From: JAKFXL01 sp947085765
Lineage (GTDB): Bacteria > Pseudomonadota > Gammaproteobacteria > Tenderiales > Tenderiaceae
Direction: 5' to 3'
NCBI GenBank assembly: GCA_947085765.1
Contig: CAMTXZ010000251.1
Span: 1 to 17,062, forward strand
Length of the DNA stretch: 17,062 bases
The notes beneath the pieces were generated by a model. That model made no database searches. It saw only the letters and a list, made by a program, of their open reading frames with translations, and was not told where the DNA came from. This document shows positions 6,803 through 14,832 of the stretch, piece by piece (the stretch's first letter is position 1; each line of letters opens with the position of its first letter). Both the position numbers and the translations under genes were made by a program.

Positions 6803-6890
6803 CGACACCCTGCGCGACACCCTGCTCCCGCGTCTGATCTCCGGCCAGCTGCGCCTGCCGGAAGCAAAAGCGATGCTGGAGCAGGTTTGA
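6803..6890 (+). pseudogene. Orphan fragment of an hsdS 3' end
   Basis: The fragment codes TLRDTLLPRLISGQLRLPE, then AKAMLEQV and TGA (6888-6890), in the hsdS-like frame. It has no start codon or body; homology begins abruptly at 6803. Compared with the intact hsdS end, 76 of 82 bases match; several differences cluster near the end, changing Glu to Lys and giving a different C-terminus. It is either the original end of hsdS, displaced when the AlbA gene entered, or the last remnant of a second hsdS. The bases 6715-6802 before it show no recognisable gene. Confidence 0.9.
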
Positions 6891-6937
6891 GATGTTGTCA
6901 CTGCGCCTATTCAAGTCATCTTTCATAACCTCGCAAC

Positions 6938-6959
6938 ATATTAAAGATTGCTTTAATAT
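6938..6959. promoter_or_regulatory. AT-rich palindrome upstream of fic, possible operator
   Basis: ATATTAAAG, a 4-base spacer, then CTTTAATAT form a perfect 9-base inverted repeat centred about 43 bases before the fic ATG. ATTAAAG recurs at 6971-6977. The lack of a T tract and low GC argue against a terminator. The position suggests an operator over the fic-hsdR promoter, perhaps bound by the winged helix at the Fic C-terminus; this is inference. Confidence 0.45.
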
Positions 6960-6991
6960 GAACAGGGATCATTAAAGAACGGTTTAAAACC

Positions 6992-8140
6992 ATGCGCAAC
7001 ACGGGCACCACCATCATCTCTACTACCTTGGGCGAGTCTGTGCGGGCGTTTGTCCCACACACGCTGCCACCCAGCAATCCCGCCTTGGCGCCCGACTGTT
7101 TTGTGGCGCTCAACCATGCGGCGGAACTGGCGCTGGCGCGCTTGGCGGGGGTCGCCGGGTTGGTGCCGTCGGTGGAGTGGCTGCTCTATAGCGCCATCCG
7201 CAAGGAGGCGCTGCTCACCTCCCAGATCGAGGGTACGCAGGCGACCCTGACCGACCTGTTTGATGAAGAGGCCGGTTTTGCTGTCAGCAACAGCGACGAC
7301 GTGGAGGAGGTGACCAACTATCTGCATGCCTTCCGCTTGGTGCGGGACAATTTGCGCGCTGCCGACGGCCTGCCGATCAGCGTCCGCTTGCTCTGCGATG
7401 CGCACCGTTTGCTGCTGGATGGCGCGCGCGGCAGCGGCAAACAGCCCGGTGAACTGCGCCGTTGGCAAAACTGGATTGGTGGCACACGGCCCGGCAATGC
7501 GGCGTTTGTGCCGCCACCGGCCGAGCGGCTGGCGCAGTTGCTGGCCGATCTGGAGCGTTTTATTCACGCAACGCCAGCGGATGATTTGCCGCCACTGGTG
7601 AAGATTGCGCTGGTGCACGCCCAGTTTGAGACGATCCACCCGTTTCTCGACGGCAACGGCCGCATTGGCCGCCTGCTGATTGCGGCCTTGCTGGAACATT
7701 GGGGTTTGCTGCCGGAGCCGTTGATCTACCTGAGCGGTTATTTAAAGCAGCATCAAACCGAGTATTACCGCCACTTGTCCGGCATTCGCACCGAGGGCGA
7801 TTGGGAGGGGTGGGTATCATTCTTTCTGGAAGCGGTGGCCGTGGCCGCTGCCGAGGCCGAACGTGGCATCGTGGCCCTTGCCAGTCTGGTGACAACGGAT
7901 CGGCGCCGCCTGCTGGTCGCGCCCAAGGCCGGTACAGCCAGCTACCGTCTGTTCGAGATGCTGCCGCTGATGCCGCGTTTTACCATTGAGCAGGTGCGGC
8001 AGAGACTCGACACCACTTTTCCAACCGCCAATGCGGCGGTAAAGGTGTTGGAGGAGCTGGGGATCGTGGTTGAGCTGACCGGGCAAAAGAAAAACCGCAG
8101 CTACAGTTACCTCGCTTATATTGAGCTGCTGACGAGTTAA
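6992..8140 (+). CDS. Fic family protein (class II, with winged-helix C-terminus)
   Basis: Fic enzymes transfer AMP or another nucleotide part onto hydroxyl groups of target proteins. This 382-aa protein has an N-terminal Fic_N region, the catalytic loop HPFLDGNGRIGR (residues 216-227) with His216, and the inhibitory helix motif TSQIEG (76-81), which fits (S/T)xxxE(G/N). That motif lies before the Fic core, as in class II autoinhibited enzymes, so no separate antitoxin is needed. Residues about 325-382 (TIEQVRQRL, ANAAVKVLEELGIV) form a probable winged helix, suggesting DNA binding or autoregulation. It starts about 100 bases after the hsdS fragment with only a weak ribosome-binding site, and hsdR follows after 43 bases on the same strand. 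All catalytic residues are present, so it is likely active. The target is unknown. Confidence 0.93.
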   Translation: MRNTGTTIISTTLGESVRAFVPHTLPPSNPALAPDCFVALNHAAELALARLAGVAGLVPSVEWLLYSAIRKEALLTSQIEGTQATLTDLFDEEAGFAVSNSDDVEEVTNYLHAFRLVRDNLRAADGLPISVRLLCDAHRLLLDGARGSGKQPGELRRWQNWIGGTRPGNAAFVPPPAERLAQLLADLERFIHATPADDLPPLVKIALVHAQFETIHPFLDGNGRIGRLLIAALLEHWGLLPEPLIYLSGYLKQHQTEYYRHLSGIRTEGDWEGWVSFFLEAVAVAAAEAERGIVALASLVTTDRRRLLVAPKAGTASYRLFEMLPLMPRFTIEQVRQRLDTTFPTANAAVKVLEELGIVVELTGQKKNRSYSYLAYIELLTS

Positions 8141-8183
8141 CAACCTGCTGCGTGGCACACCCCGCACCCATACGAGATCAAAC

Positions 8184-11100
8184 ATGACCGAAGATCAACT
8201 GGAACAGGAGACGCTGAGCTGGCTCGCCGAGATGGGCTACTCGGTGTTGTACGGTCCTGATATTGCGCCCGATAGGGTAAGTGGCGAGATCAGGGAGATG
8301 GCCATCGGTTATGGCAACAGCGCGGCGCGCAGCGACTACCGCCAGGTGGTGCTGGTGGAACGGTTGCGGGCGGCGGTCAATAAGCTCAACCCCGCCGTGC
8401 CTGTTGCAGCCCGTGAAGATGCCATCAAACAGGTGGTTGATCTGGGCATTCCGGTTTTGCTCTCCGCCAACCGCCGTTTTCACCAACTGCTGGTGACGGG
8501 TGTGCCGGTTGAGTACCAGCAGGAGGGCGAGACCCGGGGTGACTTTGTACGGCTGGTTGACTGGGCCGCGCCTGCCGGGAATGAGTGGCTGGCGATCAAC
8601 CAGTTTTCCATCAAAGGCCCGCACCATACTCGCCGCCCGGACATCATTCTGTTTGTGAATGGCCTGCCGCTGGTGCTGCTGGAGTTGAAGAACCCCGCCG
8701 ATGAAAACGCCGATATCTGGAAGGCGTTTGACCAGATTCAAACCTACAAGGAACAGCTCCCCGATCTGTTCCAGTACAACGAGCTGCTGGTGATCTCCGA
8801 TGGCAGCGAGGCGCGCCTGGGTGGGATCTCCAGCAATGCCGAACGCTTTATGCAGTGGCGCACCATCGATGGCGTGGCGCTGGACCCGCTGGGTCAGTTC
8901 AACGAGTTGGAGACGTTGGTGCGTGGCCTGTTGGCCCCGGCCACCCTGCTGGATTACTTGCGCTTTTTTGTGCTGTTTGAGGATGACGGCACGCTGGTGA
9001 AGAAGATTGCTGGCTATCACCAGTTCCACGCGGTGCGCGCCGCCATCGCTCAGGTGGTCGCGGCCTCGCGCCCCGGCGGTAGCCACAAGGGCGGCGTGGT
9101 GTGGCATACCCAGGGCAGCGGCAAGAGCATCACCATGACCTGCTTTGCTGCACGGGTGATGCAGGAGGCGGCGCTGGAGAACCCGACCATCGTGGTGATC
9201 ACCGACCGTAACGATCTTGATGGGCAGCTGTTTGGGGTATTCTCGCTGGCGCAGGATCTGTTGCGTGAGCAACCGGTGCAGGTGGAGAGCCGCCAGGATC
9301 TACGCGCCAAGCTCGGCAACCGGCCGTCGGGCGGGATTGTCTTTGCCACCATCCAGAAGTTCATGCTGGGCGCGGATGAAGAGAGCTTCCCGGTGCTCTC
9401 CGAGCGCCACAACATCGTGGTGATCGCCGACGAGGCACACCGCACCCAGTACGGCTTTGAGTCGACCCTGAAGGGCAAGCCCGGCCAGGAGAGGTATCAG
9501 GTCGGCTACGCCCAACATCTGCGCGATGCGCTACCCAACGCCACCTATGTGGCCTTTACCGGCACGCCGGTTTCGGCGGAAGACCGCGATACCCGCGCCG
9601 TGTTTGGCAACTACATTCACATCTACGACATGCAGCAGGCCAAGGAGGACGGCGCAACGGTTGCCATCTACTTTGAGTCGCGGCTGGCCAAGCTGGCGCT
9701 GAATCCCGAAGAGCTGCCGCTGATCGATGCCGAGGTCGATGAGCTGGCCGAGGATGAAGAGGAGGAGCAACAGGCCAAACTCAAGAGCCGTTGGGCGGCG
9801 CTGGAAAAGGTGGTGGGGGCCGAGCCACGCATCACCCGCGTGGCCGCTGATCTGGTCGCCCACTTCGAGGAGCGCAGCAAGGCGCAAACCGGCAAGGCGA
9901 TGGTGGTCGCCATGAGCCGGGAGATCTGCGTGCACCTCTACAACGAGATCACCCGGCTGCGCCCCGAGTGGCACAACGCTGACCCGGAGCAGGGGGCGAT
10001 CAAGATTGTGATGACCGGCTCGGCCAGTGACAAGGCGCTGCTGCGGCCGCACATCTACAGTGGCCAGACCAGGAAGCGGCTGGAAAAGCGCTTCAAAGAC
10101 CCGGCCGATCCGCTGCGGCTGGTGATTGTGCGTGACATGTGGCTGACCGGTTTCGACGCCCCCTGTGTGCATACGCTCTATGTCGATAAACCGATGAAGG
10201 GCCACAACCTGATGCAGGCCATCGCCCGCGTAAATCGCGTCTTCAAAGACAAGCAGGGCGGGCTGGTGGTGGACTACATCGGCATCGCCAACGAGCTACG
10301 CAGCGCCCTGAAGGAGTACACCAACAGCCAGGGGCGGGGCCGCCCGACGGTGGATGCGGCCGAGGCCTACGCCGTGCTGGCGGAGAAACTCGACATCCTG
10401 CGTGGCATGTTGCATGGCTACGACTACAGCGACTTTCTCACCACCGGCCACAAACGGCTGGCAGGTGCTGCCAACCATGTGCTGGGCGAGAGGGACGGCA
10501 AAAAGCGCTTTGCCGATACCGCGCTGGCGATGAGCAAGGCCTTCACGCTCTGCTGCACACTGGATGAAGCCAAGGCGGTACGTGAGGAGGTGGCCTTCTT
10601 CCAGGCCATAAAGGTGATCCTGACCAAGGGCGAGATCAGCCAGCAGCGGCGCACCGATGAAGCACGCGACCTGGCAATCCGCCAGATCATCAACTCCGCC
10701 GTGGTTTCGGAAGAGGTGGTCGATATCTTCAACGCGGTGGGGCTGGATAAACCCAATATCGGCATTCTCGACGACGCCTTCCTGGCCGAGGTGCGTAACC
10801 TGCCCGAACGCAACCTGGCGGTGGAGCTGCTGGAGCGGCTGCTGGAGGGTGAGATCAAGAGCCGCTTTGCGGGCAATGTGGTGCAGGGAAAGAAGTTCTC
10901 CGACCTGCTGGTCGATGTCATCCGGCGCTACCAGAACCGCGCCATCGAGACCGCCCAGGTGATCGAGGAGTTGATCGGGATGGCCAGGAACTTCCGTGCC
11001 GTTGCCGGGCGCGGGGTGGCACTTGGCCTGACTGAAGATGAGATCAAATTCTACGACGCACTGGCGGATAACGAGTCTGCGGTGCGTGAACTGAACGACG

Positions 11101-11309
11101 AAACCCTGAAGAAGATCGCCCATGAACTGACCGAAAACCTGCGCCAGAACCTGAGCGTGGATTGGTCAGAACGGGAAAGCGTACGCGCCAAGTTGCGGCT
11201 GATGGTCAAACGTATCCTGCGCAAGTACAGGTACCCGCCGGACCAGGAGAAGGCGGCTGTGGAGTTGATATTGCAGCAGGCAGAGGCGTTGGGTGAGGCG
11301 TGGTTTTAG
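8184..11309 (+). CDS. hsdR: Type I restriction endonuclease/translocase subunit HsdR
   Basis: This is the motor and nuclease subunit that translocates unmodified DNA and cuts it away from the recognition site. At 1041 aa it has the usual family length. The N-terminal nuclease domain shows RRPDIILF with Asp153, then Glu167 and Lys169 in ELK. The superfamily 2 helicase motifs are intact: Walker A TQGSGKSIT (308-316 region), DEAH at 416-419, FTGTP, and motif VI QAIARVNRVF. A C-terminal helical region for binding HsdM/HsdS follows. No frameshift or stop is seen, so restriction should be functional. It is separated from hsdM and hsdS by the fic and AlbA genes but shares their strand. It faces gatB tail to tail. 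Confidence 0.97.
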   Translation: MTEDQLEQETLSWLAEMGYSVLYGPDIAPDRVSGEIREMAIGYGNSAARSDYRQVVLVERLRAAVNKLNPAVPVAAREDAIKQVVDLGIPVLLSANRRFHQLLVTGVPVEYQQEGETRGDFVRLVDWAAPAGNEWLAINQFSIKGPHHTRRPDIILFVNGLPLVLLELKNPADENADIWKAFDQIQTYKEQLPDLFQYNELLVISDGSEARLGGISSNAERFMQWRTIDGVALDPLGQFNELETLVRGLLAPATLLDYLRFFVLFEDDGTLVKKIAGYHQFHAVRAAIAQVVAASRPGGSHKGGVVWHTQGSGKSITMTCFAARVMQEAALENPTIVVITDRNDLDGQLFGVFSLAQDLLREQPVQVESRQDLRAKLGNRPSGGIVFATIQKFMLGADEESFPVLSERHNIVVIADEAHRTQYGFESTLKGKPGQERYQVGYAQHLRDALPNATYVAFTGTPVSAEDRDTRAVFGNYIHIYDMQQAKEDGATVAIYFESRLAKLALNPEELPLIDAEVDELAEDEEEEQQAKLKSRWAALEKVVGAEPRITRVAADLVAHFEERSKAQTGKAMVVAMSREICVHLYNEITRLRPEWHNADPEQGAIKIVMTGSASDKALLRPHIYSGQTRKRLEKRFKDPADPLRLVIVRDMWLTGFDAPCVHTLYVDKPMKGHNLMQAIARVNRVFKDKQGGLVVDYIGIANELRSALKEYTNSQGRGRPTVDAAEAYAVLAEKLDILRGMLHGYDYSDFLTTGHKRLAGAANHVLGERDGKKRFADTALAMSKAFTLCCTLDEAKAVREEVAFFQAIKVILTKGEISQQRRTDEARDLAIRQIINSAVVSEEVVDIFNAVGLDKPNIGILDDAFLAEVRNLPERNLAVELLERLLEGEIKSRFAGNVVQGKKFSDLLVDVIRRYQNRAIETAQVIEELIGMARNFRAVAGRGVALGLTEDEIKFYDALADNESAVRELNDETLKKIAHELTENLRQNLSVDWSERESVRAKLRLMVKRILRKYRYPPDQEKAAVELILQQAEALGEAWF

Positions 11310-11319
11310 GGTTAGGGAT

Positions 11320-11368
11320 TAATTCATCCGTCCATGGTTCGACAGGCTCACCACGAACGGATGAATTA
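11320..11368. repeat. REP-like inverted repeat in the hsdR-gatB convergent gap
   Basis: TAATTCATCCGT and ACGGATGAATTA form a perfect 12-base inverted repeat around a 25-base loop containing GGTTCGACAGGCTCACCACG. A related element lies in opposite orientation at 11433-11457. As a stem between convergent genes it might stop transcription from either side, but it lacks a T tract. The remaining bases of 11310-11486 show no gene. Confidence 0.7.
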
Positions 11369-11432
11369 GGAAACCTCTGAATAAGCCCGTTCCCAAGGCA
11401 CTTCGCGGGGCTGGTGACGTAACGATTTAAAT

Positions 11433-11457
11433 CCGTTCGCCTTGAGCCTGTCGAAGG
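11433..11457. repeat. Second REP-like unit, inverted relative to the first
   Basis: CCGTTCGCCTTGAGCCTGTCGAA closely matches the reverse complement of the core at 11336-11360 (CCGTTCG...GAGCCTGTCGAA shared). Dispersed repeats with this CGTTCG/GAGCCTGTCGAA core are familiar from gammaproteobacterial intergenic DNA; the copy count here is unknown to me. Confidence 0.6.
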
Positions 11458-11486
11458 ACTGGTGACGGGGCCAAAGGGCCTGCGAA

Positions 11487-12923
11487 TCAGCCCTGTAGTT
11501 TCTGCTTAAGCAGCTGGTTGACCTGGGCGGGATTGGCCTTGCCCTGGCTCGCCTTCATGATCTGCCCCACCAGGTAACCCAACATCTTCTCCTTGCCGGC
11601 CTTGTAGTCGGCGACCTGGGTTGGGCTGTTGGCCAGTACCTCATCGATGATCTTTTCGATAAAGCCGCTGTCGGTCACCTGCTTCAACCCCTTGGCGGCG
11701 ATGATGGCGTCGGCGTCGCCCTCACCCGCCCACATGGCGGCAAACACCTGTTTGGCGATCTTGCCGGAGATGGTGTTGTCGACAATCCGTTTGATCATCA
11801 ACGCCAGCATTTCAGCGGACACCGGGCTGTCGCCCAGCTCCTTGCCATCACGGTTAAGCGCGCCGAGCAGTTCGCTGATCACCCAGTTGGCCGCCAGTTT
11901 GGCCTCGCCACCTGATTCCTGCACCACGGTCTCGAAGTAGCTGGCCAGTTCACGACTGCCAGTGAGGATCGCCGCCTCGTCACCCTTGAGGCCGTAGCTC
12001 TCTTCGAAGCGCTGTTTTTTGGCGACGGGCAACTCTGGCAGTGTGGCGCGCACCGCTTCGATGAAGGAGTCCTCAACCACTACCGGCAACAGATCGGGGT
12101 CGGGGAAGTAACGGTAGTCAAATGCCTCTTCTTTTGAACGCATGGAGCGGGTTTCATGTTTGTCGGCGTCGTAGAGACGAGTCTCCTGGACGATGGCGCC
12201 GCCGCTCTCAATCACGTCGATCTGGCGCTCCACCTCAAAGTTGATGGCCCGTTCGATAAAGCGGAAGGAGTTGAGATTCTTGATCTCGGCGCGGGTACCA
12301 AACGCATGCTGCCCCTTGGGCCGGACCGAGACGTTGGCGTCGCAGCGGAACGAACCCTCCTGCATGTTGCCGTCGCAGATCTCCAGATACTGCACCAGCG
12401 CGTGGATCTTTTTCATGTAGGCGACCGCCTCTTTGGCCGAACGCATATCCGGCTCGGAGACGATCTCCAGCAGCGGCGTGCCGGCACGGTTCAGGTCGAT
12501 ACCGGTGAATCCGGCAAAGTCCTCGTGCAGCGACTTGCCCGCATCCTCTTCGAGATGGGCGCGGGTAATGCCGATGGTCTTGACCACACCATCCTCAAGC
12601 TCGATGTCGATCTCGCCACGACCCACAATCGGCAGCTCGTACTGGCTAATCTGGTAACCCTTGGGCAGGTCGGGGTAGAAGTAATTTTTGCGGGCAAAGA
12701 TCGAACGTCGGCCGATCTCGCAGCCGGTCGCCAGACCAAACTTCACCGCCATACGCACCGCCTCGGCATTCAGCACCGGCAGCACACCGGGCAGCCCCAG
12801 ATCAACGGCGCAGGCCTGACTGTTGGGCGCGGCACCATAGGCGGTGGCGGCGCCGGAAAAGATCTTGCTCTTGGTGGCCAGCTGGGCGTGGATCTCCAGG
12901 CCGATGACAACTTCCCATTGCAT
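11487..12923 (-). CDS. gatB: Aspartyl/glutamyl-tRNA amidotransferase subunit B
   Basis: GatB activates mischarged Glu-tRNA(Gln) or Asp-tRNA(Asn) by ATP-dependent phosphorylation so that ammonia from GatA converts it to Gln- or Asn-tRNA. The 478 aa are full length: the N-terminal GatB cradle begins MQWEVVIGLEIHAQL and continues with GLPGVLPVLN and YFYPDLPKGYQISQ, and the C-terminal YqeY-like domain carries the expected end (LVGQIMKASQGKANP). It is the last gene of gatC-gatA-gatB. The start at 12923 is supported by AGAGGA 7 bases upstream. A long inverted repeat lies between it and gatA, which could affect how much gatB is made. Confidence 0.98.
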   Translation of the reverse strand: MQWEVVIGLEIHAQLATKSKIFSGAATAYGAAPNSQACAVDLGLPGVLPVLNAEAVRMAVKFGLATGCEIGRRSIFARKNYFYPDLPKGYQISQYELPIVGRGEIDIELEDGVVKTIGITRAHLEEDAGKSLHEDFAGFTGIDLNRAGTPLLEIVSEPDMRSAKEAVAYMKKIHALVQYLEICDGNMQEGSFRCDANVSVRPKGQHAFGTRAEIKNLNSFRFIERAINFEVERQIDVIESGGAIVQETRLYDADKHETRSMRSKEEAFDYRYFPDPDLLPVVVEDSFIEAVRATLPELPVAKKQRFEESYGLKGDEAAILTGSRELASYFETVVQESGGEAKLAANWVISELLGALNRDGKELGDSPVSAEMLALMIKRIVDNTISGKIAKQVFAAMWAGEGDADAIIAAKGLKQVTDSGFIEKIIDEVLANSPTQVADYKAGKEKMLGYLVGQIMKASQGKANPAQVNQLLKQKLQG

Positions 12924-12930
12924 GTTTAAA

Positions 12931-12936
12931 TCCTCT
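12931..12936 (-). promoter_or_regulatory. Shine-Dalgarno for gatB
   Basis: On the minus strand AGAGGA sits 7 bases before the gatB ATG (12921-12923), a good match in a good position. It confirms the start beyond the inverted repeat. Confidence 0.7.
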
Positions 12937-12949
12937 TAAAAATCTTTGC

Positions 12950-13012
12950 ATGTAGGTGCGAATTCATTCGCACTAATGCACTCGCGTCATGCGAATGAAT
13001 TCGCACCTACAT
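12950..13012. repeat. Perfect 23-base-arm inverted repeat between gatA and gatB
   Basis: Arms 12950-12972 and 12990-13012 are exact reverse complements (TGTAGGTGCGAATTCATTCG core), with a 17-base loop. Each arm holds its own small palindrome, GCGAA-TTCA-TTCGC, so the element looks like two REP units facing each other (BIME-like). It lies in the 99-base gap inside the gatCAB transcript, 10 bases past the gatA stop on the minus strand. It would fold into a strong mRNA hairpin; no T tract follows directly, so stabilisation or attenuation is more likely than full termination. Confidence 0.93.
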
Positions 13013-13022
13013 TTGAATGCAT

Positions 13023-14477
13023 TCACTCAAACGCCTTCGGCACGCGGCTATGCCAGTCACTGACCTGTTGGTATTTATGGGCCACGTTGAGCAGCCGCGC
13101 CTCATCAAAGTAGTTGCCGATCAGTTGCAGGCCAACGGGACGGTTGCCAACAAAACCGGCCGGGATCGACATGCCGGGCAGCCCGGCCAGGTTGGCGGCG
13201 ATGGTGTAGATGTCGGAGAGGTACATGGTGACCGGGTCATCACTCTTCTCGCCGAGATTGAAGGCAAACGTCGGCGCAGTTGGCCCCATGATCACATCCA
13301 CCTGCTCAAAGGCACTCTTGAAATCATCACTGATGAGCTGGCGCGCCTTCTGCGCCTTGAGGTAGTAGGCGTCGTAGTAACCGGCGGAGAGCACGTAGGT
13401 GCCGATCATGATGCGGCGTTTGACCTCTGGGCCAAACCCCTCACCACGGGAACGTTTGTAGAGATCCATCAGATCCTTGGGGTCTTCACAGCGGTAACCA
13501 AAACGAACCCCATCAAAACGCGACAGATTGGATGAACATTCGGCCGGGGCCACAACGTAGTAGACCGGCACCGCCAGGCTGGTATTGGGCAGGCTGATCT
13601 CGACCACCTCGGCACCCATTTTTTTATACTCGGCAATCGCCGCCTCAACCACACGGGCAACATCTGCATCCAGCCCTTCACCAAAATACTCCTTGGGCAG
13701 GCCGATCTTGAGCCCGGCGAGGGGGTTGTTGAGACCGACACGATAATCAGTCGCAGGCCGCTCAACACTGGTGGAGTCGCGCTCATCAAAGCCGGCCATG
13801 GCACCCAGCATGATGGCGCAATCCTCGGCGCTCTGCGCCATCGGCCCGGCCTGGTCGAGGCTCGAGGCAAAGGCGATCATGCCGTAGCGCGATACCAGGC
13901 CATAGGTGGGTTTGAGACCGGTGATGCCGCAGAGTGCGGCGGGCTGGCGGATCGAGCCACCGGTATCGGTGCCGGTTGAGGCCGCCGCAAGACGCGCCGC
14001 CACCACTGCTGCCGAACCGCCGGATGAACCGCCGGGCACGGCGTTGAGATCCCAGGGGTTGCGCACCGCGCCGTAGTAGCTGGTCTCGTTGGATGAACCC
14101 ATGGCAAACTCATCCATGTTGGTCTTGCCCAACATCACCACACCGGCCTCCTTAAAGCGGCTCACCACGGTGGCATCGTAGGGGGCGACAAAGTTGTCGA
14201 GCATCTTCGAACCACAGCTGGTGCGTACACCGTCAGTGCAGAAGATATCTTTATGGGCAATCGGGATGCCGGTCAGTGGTCCGGCAGTGCCTGCCTTGAT
14301 GCGGGCATCCGCCGCCTTGGCCGCTGCCAGCGCCTGCTCCACCGTCACCGTGACGTAGGCGTTGACCTGGCTATCGAGTTTTTCGATGCGATCAAGATAA
14401 GTTCGGGTCAGCTCCTCGCTGGAAAACTCACCCTTTTGCAGGCTCTCCGCCAACTGCGCAATTGTTTTTGTATACAT
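13023..14477 (-). CDS. gatA: Aspartyl/glutamyl-tRNA amidotransferase subunit A
   Basis: GatA is the glutaminase of the GatCAB complex and releases ammonia for transfer to mischarged tRNA. The 484 aa carry the amidase signature PGGSSGGSAA followed by STGTDTGGSIRQPAA. By family spacing the Ser-cisSer-Lys triad is Lys76 (AHKDIF), Ser151 and Ser175. Length and motifs are normal. The start ATG at 14477 has only a weak AAGAG upstream. gatC ends 54 bases before it, and gatB follows across the inverted repeat. Confidence 0.98.
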   Translation of the reverse strand: MYTKTIAQLAESLQKGEFSSEELTRTYLDRIEKLDSQVNAYVTVTVEQALAAAKAADARIKAGTAGPLTGIPIAHKDIFCTDGVRTSCGSKMLDNFVAPYDATVVSRFKEAGVVMLGKTNMDEFAMGSSNETSYYGAVRNPWDLNAVPGGSSGGSAAVVAARLAAASTGTDTGGSIRQPAALCGITGLKPTYGLVSRYGMIAFASSLDQAGPMAQSAEDCAIMLGAMAGFDERDSTSVERPATDYRVGLNNPLAGLKIGLPKEYFGEGLDADVARVVEAAIAEYKKMGAEVVEISLPNTSLAVPVYYVVAPAECSSNLSRFDGVRFGYRCEDPKDLMDLYKRSRGEGFGPEVKRRIMIGTYVLSAGYYDAYYLKAQKARQLISDDFKSAFEQVDVIMGPTAPTFAFNLGEKSDDPVTMYLSDIYTIAANLAGLPGMSIPAGFVGNRPVGLQLIGNYFDEARLLNVAHKYQQVSDWHSRVPKAFE

Positions 14478-14531
14478 AAAGACTCTTTAAAATTATTCGT
14501 TAAGCGGCATTAATACAGGTTGGACCTGCGC

Positions 14532-14819
14532 TCACTCCAGCACCTTGGGCACCAAATAAAGCCCATCAGCCACCTTCGGCGCAATCGCCTGAAACTGTTC
14601 ATGCTGGTCGGTTTCGGTGACCACATCGGCACGCAGCCGCTGCACCGCATCCAGCGGGTGAGCCATCGGCTTGACACCATGGGTATCCACCGCCTCCAGC
14701 TGCCCCATCAGACCGAGAATATTGGAAAGGTTGCGGGCGTACTCGGCGATGTCGCTCTCGGCCACTTCCAGTCGCGCCAGGTGGGCGACACGTTCCACAT
14801 CACTGCGCTTCAGGCTCAT
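14532..14819 (-). CDS. gatC: Aspartyl/glutamyl-tRNA amidotransferase subunit C
   Basis: GatC is the small subunit that wraps around and stabilises the GatA-GatB interface. The 95 aa begin MSLKRSDVERVAHLARLEV, the family hallmark, and include ILGLMGQLEAVDTHGVKPM before the LRADVV segment. It is the first gene of the gat operon; its promoter should lie in 14820-15094. A GGAG 9 bases before the ATG supports the start. It diverges from the cytochrome gene at 15095. Confidence 0.97.
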   Translation of the reverse strand: MSLKRSDVERVAHLARLEVAESDIAEYARNLSNILGLMGQLEAVDTHGVKPMAHPLDAVQRLRADVVTETDQHEQFQAIAPKVADGLYLVPKVLE

Positions 14820-14828
14820 ATGTTCAAA

Positions 14829-14832
14829 CTCC
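14829..14832 (-). promoter_or_regulatory. Shine-Dalgarno for gatC
   Basis: GGAG on the minus strand lies 9 bases upstream of the gatC ATG (14817-14819). It fits the conserved protein start. Confidence 0.55.

Noticed and set aside
6992..8140. Fic as the toxin of a two-gene toxin-antitoxin pair
   Set aside because: The inhibitory TSQIEG motif is within the protein and no small antitoxin gene precedes it, so it looks self-inhibited.
8178..9272. Long minus-strand open frame opposite hsdR
   Set aside because: It is antisense to intact, motif-bearing HsdR and shows no family motif; GC-rich codon use creates such frames.
11304..11320. Telomere-like TTTTAGGGTTAGGGATT after hsdR
   Set aside because: Only two short units at a bacterial gene end; no sign of a replicon end.
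12156..12929. Plus-strand open frame opposite gatB
   Set aside because: GatB is complete and conserved on the other strand; this frame has no recognisable domain or ribosome-binding site.
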